DNA from: CAZROT01 sp964601895
GTDB taxonomy: Bacteria; Pseudomonadota; Gammaproteobacteria; Enterobacterales; Enterobacteriaceae
Reading direction: 5' to 3'
Assembly: GCA_964601895.1 (NCBI GenBank)
Contig: CAZROT010000013.1
Location: 1 to 60,903, forward strand
Length of the DNA stretch: 60,903 nt
In this document: one piece after another, positions 34,785-43,300 of the stretch
How the letters are laid out: each line of letters starts with the position of its first letter
How positions within the stretch are numbered: the stretch's first letter is position 1
The notes under the pieces: model-generated
The model's input: only the letters and a program-made list of their open reading frames with translations
The model's database searches: none
What the model was told of the DNA's origin: nothing
Made by a program: the position numbers and the translations under genes

Positions 34785-36143
34785 CTACCACGCTGGTTCA
34801 GCCACATTCGTTTTTAAGTCATTATAAATACCGATTCGTTCATCTCTAGTCAAAGAGTCAGAGTCACTATTTAACAGCATTTCAATTGCCTCTTGTTGAA
34901 AATTGATGTCTGGAGCAAGCTCTTTAAGAATTCCCTCATATAAAAGCAGGGAAATTATCGCAATCGTAAAATCAGTAGAGCTTCTGATACGGAACTGATG
35001 TTGAACATCGAAAATCATGTTTACGAACCTCACAACTTCAAAATCATAAACATTCTTATTAAAGAACAAATTAAGTCTTTGGGTCACATCAACAGTAAAA
35101 TTTTTGCTATCTAAATCGGCAGGAATATATTTGGCTGTTTCCAATATTACTTTGGCACAAAGCTTTCCGTTGTTCGTACACATTGCGAAGAAAAGGTCTC
35201 TAAATTGTCGCCGAGATCGCCGATCTAGTCGTGCAATCAATCCAAAATCAACTATTGCCAGTTCCTTATGCCTGAAAAAAATATTACCTCTGTGAAGATC
35301 AGCATGAACCAGTCCGTCAACAAATATCATTTTATATAAAATCCGAAGCCCATAAAGCGCAAGATTAACTCTCTCCTCATGGGAAAGCTCTTCAACTTTA
35401 CACACGCTGGATGGATCAACATGATCCATTACAATAACAAAATCATTACAAAGGTGAGGATACGTGCCGGGAATAAATACTCCTGCCGCTGCGTTTAGGT
35501 TTGCTTTAATTGTATTCAGATTTTCAACTTCCAGTCTGAAATCAAGTTGGGCTTTTATTGAATTGTTTAGCTCATGGATTAGATCACAAATGGGAAGGTG
35601 ATGAAACCTTTTGAACCGTTCAATCATTTTACCAAAACCTGAGAATAACGAGAAGTCAAATTCTATCACCCTTCTTAGTCCGGGTCTTTGTACTTTAACT
35701 GCTACAGGCTGACCGGTAATCAACACTGCATAATAGACCTGTGCAATACTACCGCACGCAATGGATTCCATCCTAAAATATTCGAAAACCTCATAATAGG
35801 GCTTCGAATAGCTACTCTTGATAACCTCCAGGATTCTTCTGACAGGTACTGGCTTCACTCTGTATTGAAGTTTACTCAGGGTACTGGCAAATCGTTGGCC
35901 AAAAATATCGGGTCGGGAACTCATTATTTGACCAGTCTTAATAAAAGTCGGACCGAGCCTTTCAAACAAAGAGGTAATCACACGACCCTTTACATCACGG
36001 TTTTGGTTTATCAATCGAAGCCGGTATAACAAACTCAACGATAGCCAGTGAAACAGGCTGATACTGACATGAAAACATATTGTCACGGCTCTCAGCAGTA
36101 CAAAAAATTTTCTGGCTCTTATTGTTGAATGAGATCTAATCAT
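34785..36143 (-). CDS. UbiB/ABC1 (AarF) kinase-like protein 2
   Basis: 452 residues with the family motifs LGPTFIKTGQIMSSRPD (KxGQ), ACGSIAQVYYA, PVAVKVQRPG (Lys), DGLVHADLHRGNIFF and AIVDFGLI. It is clearly a paralogue, not a copy, of the protein at 29786. Its start overlaps the DyP peroxidase stop by 4 bp (ATGA type), so the two are co-translated. The pairing with a heme peroxidase suggests a redox or lipid-linked pathway rather than general ubiquinone synthesis. Confidence 0.88.
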   Translation of the reverse strand: MIRSHSTIRARKFFVLLRAVTICFHVSISLFHWLSLSLLYRLRLINQNRDVKGRVITSLFERLGPTFIKTGQIMSSRPDIFGQRFASTLSKLQYRVKPVPVRRILEVIKSSYSKPYYEVFEYFRMESIACGSIAQVYYAVLITGQPVAVKVQRPGLRRVIEFDFSLFSGFGKMIERFKRFHHLPICDLIHELNNSIKAQLDFRLEVENLNTIKANLNAAAGVFIPGTYPHLCNDFVIVMDHVDPSSVCKVEELSHEERVNLALYGLRILYKMIFVDGLVHADLHRGNIFFRHKELAIVDFGLIARLDRRSRRQFRDLFFAMCTNNGKLCAKVILETAKYIPADLDSKNFTVDVTQRLNLFFNKNVYDFEVVRFVNMIFDVQHQFRIRSSTDFTIAIISLLLYEGILKELAPDINFQQEAIEMLLNSDSDSLTRDERIGIYNDLKTNVAEPAW

Positions 36144-37438
36144 TTTGTAATTCGGCTAATACCTGTTTTAAGAAAACTAATACCGGGTGCAAAAAAATAC
36201 TCCCCGCCTTTCAGCGTGACCGTTCTTTCAAACGAAAATTCAACTCTTTGATCGCTTTTGTAGCCTAAGGGCCACAAATTTGTGGTTGAGGGGTTATCCC
36301 CTTGTGATATTATTGGATCCTGACCGGTTCCTGGATAAGGAAATGATGGATCATTAGCTCTTTTTTGCAAAAGCTCAAACCCTTTTTCTATACTATTTTG
36401 GTAACAGATAAAAAGCAACCCTACTCCTTTATCAGGCGGCTGAAACATTTTTCCTTGTGGATGCAAATCAGGGCGAAGCCCATACGTCATGCCTCTTCGG
36501 GCAATTCTCACAAAGTCCTTTCCCGTTTCCCGGTTATTCATCTTACGAATATGAGCCTGGAAAGGACATTTATTACCCTCTTTATCTGAATCAAAGGTGA
36601 AGTCATTTGTTGGTGTTGATGATTGCATTGTTTGAAATTCCGTCAGGCTGGTTCCGTCTTTAAATCTTCCGACAGCCAATGCACTGGCAAAAAAAACATC
36701 GGTCTTGGTTATTTCAGCCAATTCATATACCTTTTTATCCCAAACCAATACATTTTGTTCAAGCTTTCTGAAAACAATATAACTTCCTGTCCGTTTATTG
36801 GTAAATGGGTCGTTGGCGAGAACAACTTCAGGGTCAGTTATAGTCTCTGAAAAACAATCAGCTTTGATGCTCCTATCAATTGGCTGGCTTATACCATCAA
36901 CAAATCCAAAATGTTCGATTTCGGATCCATTTCGTATGATTTTATTACCCGTTTCCTGGATCAGAACTATCCCTCCTGCTTCAGCAATTGACTCTCGAAT
37001 TAAAACCGTTTCATGGGCAAGCAAAACCGGATCATCGCAGGCTAGGATAATAAAGGCATCAATATTGCCTTTTCTGAATCCTTCATCCCACTTGTCGGAT
37101 GGCAGATCCTTCAATATTATCCCCCTTTTTTTCATTCCCTCACAAAAAGCCAGATCTGTAGGAAGGGTGCAGCCTAATGCCTGGTAGCCATAGGTACTTA
37201 AAGATAGAGTGGCAAAAAAGCCGGTATGGCCAGATTGAATTTCCTGTAATGCAGAGGATACCTTTTCTTCAGCGAATTTCATAAGCCATTCCCTCATTAA
37301 ACCCGGCTGTTGAAAAAAATTGCCTAACGAAAAGAAAAGATGTGTGGCAAAACACCTCTTATGCGGTTGCAAAATATTTCCCTGTATCTCTGCTAAATCC
37401 AATGAACTGCCACTGATATCAGCAATACACTTCTTCAA
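36140..37438 (-). CDS. DyP-type heme peroxidase
   Basis: 432 residues. The GxxDG signature is present as EHFGFVDGISQP, the heme-ligand region as CPFQAHIRKMNNRE, and the catalytic Arg region as FVRIARRGMTYG. The GVGLLFICYQNSIEKGF and YPGTGQDP segments complete the C-terminal ferredoxin-like half. There is no Tat or Sec signal, so it is cytoplasmic. The family oxidises phenolic and dye-like compounds with peroxide. The gene lies between the EF-hand protein (48-bp gap) and the second UbiB-like gene (4-bp overlap). Confidence 0.9.
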   Translation of the reverse strand: MKKCIADISGSSLDLAEIQGNILQPHKRCFATHLFFSLGNFFQQPGLMREWLMKFAEEKVSSALQEIQSGHTGFFATLSLSTYGYQALGCTLPTDLAFCEGMKKRGIILKDLPSDKWDEGFRKGNIDAFIILACDDPVLLAHETVLIRESIAEAGGIVLIQETGNKIIRNGSEIEHFGFVDGISQPIDRSIKADCFSETITDPEVVLANDPFTNKRTGSYIVFRKLEQNVLVWDKKVYELAEITKTDVFFASALAVGRFKDGTSLTEFQTMQSSTPTNDFTFDSDKEGNKCPFQAHIRKMNNRETGKDFVRIARRGMTYGLRPDLHPQGKMFQPPDKGVGLLFICYQNSIEKGFELLQKRANDPSFPYPGTGQDPIISQGDNPSTTNLWPLGYKSDQRVEFSFERTVTLKGGEYFFAPGISFLKTGISRITK

Positions 37439-37486
37439 TCTGTTTTCACTAATAAATTATTACATACCCTTTTGCGACATATTAAA

Positions 37487-38740
37487 TCACCTCGCAAACT
37501 GAAAACTTTTTTGCGGGCCTTCCGGTGTTCTGTTAGTTACATTCCCGTTAAGATCGGTATACATTTCAATTCCATTTAACTCTACTGTTCCATCTCCGTC
37601 CATATCAACCAGGCTCGACCTAAATTCCCCGAAGAACCAGCCATTTGCGTATGGATCTTTAACTATTTGCAGGAGATTATCTAATGGCATATTTTGATTA
37701 TGTAGTATTGCTGTATTCATTCTGGCAGGACCGAAGAATAAACCTCTTACAGATTGAACAAACGGATAAGGTACATTTTTGTTAGTAACAATATGGGTTT
37801 CTGCGTGGCGTGAAAGTTGTGTGTCCACAAAAATGACACCTTCTGATGCATCGCCGATTCTGCCAGATAAATAATAAGGCTGCATCCCTCTTGAGGTATA
37901 ATAATGCGCCATTACATTACCTCCTATATTTCGTGACATCCCTTCAAATAAATACCCCTGAACATGATCCAATCCGTCATTGAGAGGATTCGTGACTACT
38001 TTTTGAATAGTAAGTTCTTCATATAATGATCCTAAACCAGTGGCCGCAGTAAGAGACCCCACAAGATTCCTTTGTGCAATTGGCCCCGCCGCGAATCCAT
38101 GCCATCTGAAAGATCTGGGATCCACTTTTCCTGAACTTGCTTCATTAAGATTACGATGACCTGTTCTGGCTGAAGAATTTGGCTGTATTGCCTTGTTTGC
38201 ATCAGAAAGTGAATAAGCAGCGCCAACTGGTTGCTCACCATATTTAAACTCTCTGAACTGTACAACACCATGAATAGTTAATGGTAAGGTTACGGCATAA
38301 CCTAATTCGGATTCGACCACCCTGACTGGCCGTGGGTCTACCCAATCTGTCCTTCCCAATGATTCGTATATAAGTACTTGCTTCCAGCTATGAGTATTCC
38401 CGTCATCATCTTTACTCAAGGATTCTTTTAGCATTTTAATTTCACCCAGTTTCAACAAGGCCCATGAGGCTGATCTTCTCAAAACAGGCTCCTTCGCAGA
38501 TCTTGCAACCGATAACAATAATTCAGGGAATTTTTCAGTTCTTGCTTGCGGAGTATTGTTATACACTAATTCCCAGATCGCCTGGTCCCTGTCCAGAGCA
38601 ATCTTTGAAGAATCAATAGTACTCATTAATTCTTCTGAACTTAGCTTTACAATTGATTCTGCACTTAGATCATGCGGAAATGCACCCATATCTGCTGTCC
38701 GGTCAATACCAGCGCATAGCTTGTCAAGTCTTGATTCCAT
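37487..38740 (-). CDS. Unknown protein with HEAT-like and EF-hand parts
   Basis: 417 residues, no family recognised, no signal peptide. Residues about 30-140 look like HEAT-type helical pairs (RRSASWALLKLGEIKML). The C terminus has DMDGDGTVELNGIEM, a near-perfect EF-hand calcium loop, then a second Asp-Asn stretch (DLNGN). The middle is strand-rich with HAETH and conserved-looking Gly turns. It begins the EF-hand/DyP/UbiB gene group and has the shared 23-bp motif 64 bp upstream of its start. Confidence 0.6.
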   Translation of the reverse strand: MESRLDKLCAGIDRTADMGAFPHDLSAESIVKLSSEELMSTIDSSKIALDRDQAIWELVYNNTPQARTEKFPELLLSVARSAKEPVLRRSASWALLKLGEIKMLKESLSKDDDGNTHSWKQVLIYESLGRTDWVDPRPVRVVESELGYAVTLPLTIHGVVQFREFKYGEQPVGAAYSLSDANKAIQPNSSARTGHRNLNEASSGKVDPRSFRWHGFAAGPIAQRNLVGSLTAATGLGSLYEELTIQKVVTNPLNDGLDHVQGYLFEGMSRNIGGNVMAHYYTSRGMQPYYLSGRIGDASEGVIFVDTQLSRHAETHIVTNKNVPYPFVQSVRGLFFGPARMNTAILHNQNMPLDNLLQIVKDPYANGWFFGEFRSSLVDMDGDGTVELNGIEMYTDLNGNVTNRTPEGPQKSFQFAR

Positions 38741-38803
38741 GATAAAATTTGTGTTTAGAAGTTTTGAACGTCAATTTGAAATTACACAGGGAATTATCCA
38801 AAA

Positions 38804-38826
38804 TCAATACCCAACCTTTGGCATTT
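38804..38826. promoter_or_regulatory. Shared 23-bp motif, copy 2
   Basis: TCAATACCCAACCTTTGG followed by CATTT, 64 bp before the start at 38740. The single difference from 34001-34023 breaks one base of the dyad. Confidence 0.65.
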
Positions 38827-38939
38827 TTTCTCCCGGTAAACAAATACAAAATCAATATTGCCACAACTGTTCTGGTTAAGGAACAAGAATGATTGAACAC
38901 GACACCCGGCATGGCCGGTTCTTCTATAAATTTCACGGG

Positions 38940-39317
38940 TCACACCAGGTCAAAAGCATAGGCAAAAACACAGATTTCAGTGAGCAAATTTGTGTTGAGC
39001 TTCCGGTTAATATTTTTCCGGTGTTGTTCGACAGTACGACGGCTTATAAAAAGTTTTTGAGATATCTGGGGGTTGCTCAGCCCGGTAACCAGCAGTGCGA
39101 TGATTTCTTTTTCCCTCCTGGTGAGCTGGCAGAATTTATCCATATTACGCTCGGCATACCTCATTTCAGATACAATCCTGCGCAGCTTATGCTGTAATTG
39201 TTCACTTCTTTCAGCCGGCGGAAGAAGAAAAAAATCATCCCGGCTTGCGGACAATACTTCATTGGGGTCGCTCAAACCATTGGAAGTACCATTGGTGACA
39301 GGTGCGCTTTTGCTCAT
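38940..39317 (-). CDS. LuxR/NarL-type HTH regulator
   Basis: 126 residues from the preferred ATG at 39317 (MSKSAPVTNGTSNG); the frame is open to 39479, but that would overlap the AhpD-like gene. The C terminus is a GerE-type helix-turn-helix (LTRREKEIIALLVTGLSNPQ, then RRTVEQHRKNINRKL). No receiver or sensor domain is present. Its place at the end of the PKSE operon, 28 bp after the preceding gene, suggests it is the pathway regulator. The palindromes at 50138 and 29074 are candidate targets. Confidence 0.82.
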   Translation of the reverse strand: MSKSAPVTNGTSNGLSDPNEVLSASRDDFFLLPPAERSEQLQHKLRRIVSEMRYAERNMDKFCQLTRREKEIIALLVTGLSNPQISQKLFISRRTVEQHRKNINRKLNTNLLTEICVFAYAFDLV

Positions 39318-39345
39318 AGACTGGAACTTGGTTACCAAAAAAATA

Positions 39346-39888
39346 TCACGCAAACTCTTCCTGCACATATCCTCTCGAAGCAAGCATCTGACCCATTTCC
39401 TTATAATCATCCCTGCGTACGGAAGAAACAGTATTGAGACCATCAACGTACCGGTTATACATACAAAACGCAGCCGCAATTAGAACGGCATCATGTATTT
39501 CCTTATCAGTAGCTCCTTCCGTTTTAGCAGACTGAATATCTTCTGCTGTAACGGCTTTGCCATTTTGCTGCACCTTGGCCGCCACCCGGAGCAGGGATTT
39601 CATTTTTTGGGATACCAGGTCATTGTGCAGTACATTCCCGATTTCGGAGGTAAGCAATTCATTTCCGTACAGGGCATCTGTAGCTGCGGCATGTGAGTTA
39701 AAACAAAAATTACAGCCGTTCAGGTAGGAAACATAAGAGGCGATCAGTTCCCGCTCATACTCTTTCATACTGGACTCTCCGCGGAGCAGCAACTGGGCGA
39801 GTTGGTTCAGGGCGGGAGATGTGGAGGGATTGTAAACGAAAAGGCTTACAATACCTGGCTGGTCATTGTTAATTTCGATGTGTGGCAT
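39346..39888 (-). CDS. AhpD-like/carboxymuconolactone decarboxylase protein
   Basis: 180 residues. The redox motif is in YLNGCNFCFNSHAAA (CxxC with the following His), with an upstream Glu in the EYERELIASYVS helix, as in peroxidase-related AhpD-like proteins. The all-alpha fold reduces peroxides or acts as a disulfide reductase. It is 24 bp after the thioesterase gene. In a polyketide operon it may protect against reactive products; this is inference. Confidence 0.85.
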   Translation of the reverse strand: MPHIEINNDQPGIVSLFVYNPSTSPALNQLAQLLLRGESSMKEYERELIASYVSYLNGCNFCFNSHAAATDALYGNELLTSEIGNVLHNDLVSQKMKSLLRVAAKVQQNGKAVTAEDIQSAKTEGATDKEIHDAVLIAAAFCMYNRYVDGLNTVSSVRRDDYKEMGQMLASRGYVQEEFA

Positions 39889-39912
39889 AAAATTGATTTT
39901 AGTTATTAAAAT

Positions 39913-40338
39913 TTATTGATAAGCTTTTAGTGCATTCGCCAGTACCGGTGGAACAGGGATCGCCTGCAGCCCGTTGACCCCTCTTCTGAAACAACCTGCC
40001 TCATGTACACCTTTGGCAACAACCCGGTAACTTCCCTGTTCCTTTCGGGAGTACTCGAAAGAAATCCTGATCCTGTTCTGCTGAATATCATCAAGCCCCA
40101 TGGCGATCACCACCTCATCAAACACTTTCAGTTCCGATAAATAGCTGCAGGCGCAATGAAGAGTGATCAATACCAGATCTCCTTTTTCCATTTCGTAAAG
40201 GAGTTCATGGGCTTTTTCCCTGATGAACAGTTCCCGGCATCTTCCCTGCCATTGAATAAAACTGGCGAAATAAACATTTCCCATGACATTGGTTTCTTCA
40301 AAACAAACAATATGTGCGTGTTCATATTTCTTTTTCAT
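39913..40338 (-). CDS. tebC: Enediyne-type hotdog thioesterase (TEBC)
   Basis: 141 residues, a single hotdog domain. HAHIVCFEETNVMGNVYFAS and WQGRCRELFI match the highly characteristic start of enediyne thioesterases (CalE7/DynE7/SgcE10 type), including the FEETN segment and the Arg in GRCRE that substitutes for the acidic catalyst of other hotdog thioesterases. The known partner enzymes release the polyene chain from the PKSE acyl carrier domain. The start overlaps the PKSE stop by 17 bp, so the two are translationally coupled. Confidence 0.9.
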   Translation of the reverse strand: MKKKYEHAHIVCFEETNVMGNVYFASFIQWQGRCRELFIREKAHELLYEMEKGDLVLITLHCACSYLSELKVFDEVVIAMGLDDIQQNRIRISFEYSRKEQGSYRVVAKGVHEAGCFRRGVNGLQAIPVPPVLANALKAYQ

Positions 40339-43300
40339 GTCTCCCGTTTAATAGAACGGCAATGACGGCAGGCCCGATATCTTTAAGCGTCCACTTCACC
40401 GTCAGAATTTTTTGACTGCCGGATTCAAACACGATGCTGCTGTCTTCAGATTTCAGTGGGAAAAGCGGTGCTCTTTCCGAAAATCCTGCTTTACGCAGGC
40501 ATTCCAGGGCACACCACACACGGGTAGCGGCGCTGGAAATATCCTCATTGCATGCAGTCGCGATTTCCCTGGCCAGTTCATACCTTCCGTTCTGCAGTAA
40601 TTTTTCCCAATGAGAAAAAGGTTTTTCTGAAATCTTTTCGATATCGCAGGACATTTCTGTTAGTGCATTGGTTAGCAGGGTGGTGGTTCCATAGTGCGAC
40701 AGGGAAACGGATGCGGTGCCCGGGAAAGCCAGGGGTTTGCCATCTGTTCTTTTCCGAATCTTTTTCGACTTTTCCCTTGTGACAAATTGCAGAGTGCTTT
40801 GTCCGGTGTTACCCGCTAGCCGGTCTGCCTTTCGTTGAAGAGCGATCTGCGCCAGGTAAAGGGGCAGAACAGCCGGGGAAGATTGTTGAATGGCCCTGAA
40901 CCGGGCAGATTCCCATTGCTGATAAACCTGGCCGGAATGATCAGTTACCGTAATATCATACGTATATTCATTACCGTTATGATCCGTTTCGCTGGCTGTG
41001 ATAATAATTTCAGCAGGCAGCGCCGATTGAAAAAAAGAAATTCTCTGGAAGCCGACAGGCAGCAAAACTTTATCAGGAACACAAACCTGTACGGCATGAA
41101 GAGCGGCATCGTTCAGAACGGGATTGCCCAGCAATAACTGCCGGGGAAGAAACGCCGAAAAAAGGGGTGCAGGGCTACGACCACCGGCCGATGCAGTACA
41201 TCCATAAGGATGAATATGAGAATAAGAATTGATCTGCCGGAAGACACCTGTATGAAAAAGCAATCCTTCATAAATATCGGTCTCCGTATCTATCGGGACA
41301 CTACCGCTATTTACATCACGAAGTATCTGCTTAGCCGGAACCTCATCCTTTACTTGAATGATAGCGCGGAAATGATCTTTGCGGAATCCGGTTGATTCAT
41401 CCCTCACTACAGCCATAAACTGGTTGGCTCCTGTCCGCTGGGCGATCACCTGTATTCTTTTTTCTTCTTCATCCCCCACAACAATCGCCTGCAGAAATGC
41501 GGCATCCCTGATTTCAAGAAAGGCGGGGCTACTGCCGGTCAGAAGACTTACGGCCTGCACCATTGCCTCCAGCCCGAATACTGCAGGCCAGATCATTTTA
41601 CCATCCATACGGTGATCAGCAAGATACAGGTCAGTATGAACGGACAACTTTGACACAGCGATAACTTCGGTGCCCGGGTAATAAAGGATAATTTGTTCCA
41701 GGAATCGTAAAGGAGTGTTCCCTTCAGGCGGAATAACTTTCAATGTTCGCAAACTTCCAAACCGCCCGGTCACAATGACACTGCTTCCGGTGGGTGGATG
41801 GGCCAGGATATTCAGAAAAGTCCGGGTACCCTGGTCTGTGGTAATGGGGCGTATCCCCTGGAAGCGAAGAGATTCAAGAACGCCCAGTTGATGACCCATA
41901 CCGGTACCGCCCCATACAGTCCAATGGATCGTAAGAAACTTTATTTGTGGGTGGACCGCTGCATATCCCCGTACGGCTTCATCCATCCACTCATTGGCCA
42001 GCGCATAGTCCGCATTTCCCGCCATGCCTGTATGGGCAATAAGCGAACCGAAACAGATACAGAAATTAACCTTATCCATTACCGTTAGGGTAAGCAGGTT
42101 ATGCAGACCTTTCAGTTTGGGGTCCAGGGTATCGCTGATAGCACGGGGAGTTAGTTCGGATGCACGGCCGGGTTTATTAATACCTGCGGCATGAAGGATA
42201 CCTGTAACAGTATAAGGCTGCTGACTGATCCATAAAAACAGAGCAGCAGCGCTTTCCGGATCGGCGATATTGGCTGGAAAATATTCAAACCGGGTATGGC
42301 TGGCGCGCAGGGATGCCAGGTTTCGCTCCATCACTTTGTCTTGACGGGGCGATCTTCCCGTAAGTATAAAAAAACAACCGGTCTTTTCGCCCAGGGCGCG
42401 TACACATTCAAGGGTTATCCCTTTGGCTCCACCGGTTACAAGGATCACATCATCTTTCCCTGGAAGAATTGAAGAACCAGGAATGGCAGCCCGCCCCATA
42501 GAGCTGGAAAATCGTTTACCTGAATGATAGCTGATTTCAGAAAAACCGTTGGCAGCATTTAATTCCGCGGCAAGGATAGCAGGGCTGATAAAATCCTTTG
42601 CTGAACTGATGACAGACATTTCGATACCATCAGACTCCAGGAAAAGGCTTTTGGCAAACCCTCCAGAAACATGTTTATCCTGCAAAAAAAGGAGTTTCCT
42701 GATTTTTGTATTTTCCTTTAGTATCCGGGCGCATTGTAACAATATCCGGGTAGCCTGGTCTTCTCCGGCCCCATAGAGAAAAACAAGGAGATTGGAAACT
42801 TCAGTAGTTGCGGACGGGTCGGTAGGGATCACAAGATGATCAGGAATTTCACCCAGAGTAATACACGCTGGCAGCTCTTCAAACAGGATGCGGGCATCAT
42901 TATTACTCAGCTCCTCCTGCGTTTCGGTCATCTGGAAAACGGCAGTCCAGTCTTCTATTCCTTCAGGTTCGGAGTTACCCGCAGGGACGCGGCCGCTGCC
43001 TTTCTCCTCCCCTGTTCCGCTGTTCAGTAACCTGAACATGGAAATTATATCACCCAAAGATGCATTAGCATATTCCAGGGGCGCATCAGTAACAGCCAGT
43101 CCATGCATAGCCGCAAACTCTGCTAAAAACTGACCCACAAAAAGCGAGTTCAGGTGAAAATCATTCAGCATACGCCGGTCATTGCTGAAAGACGATAACG
43201 GCAACCCAAGTTTTTCGGATAAGGTTTTTTTCAAAAGGACATCAATATCTTTGATTTCCTCCAGCTTTCCTTCACTATTCACAGCAGCCATTTTCACTGC

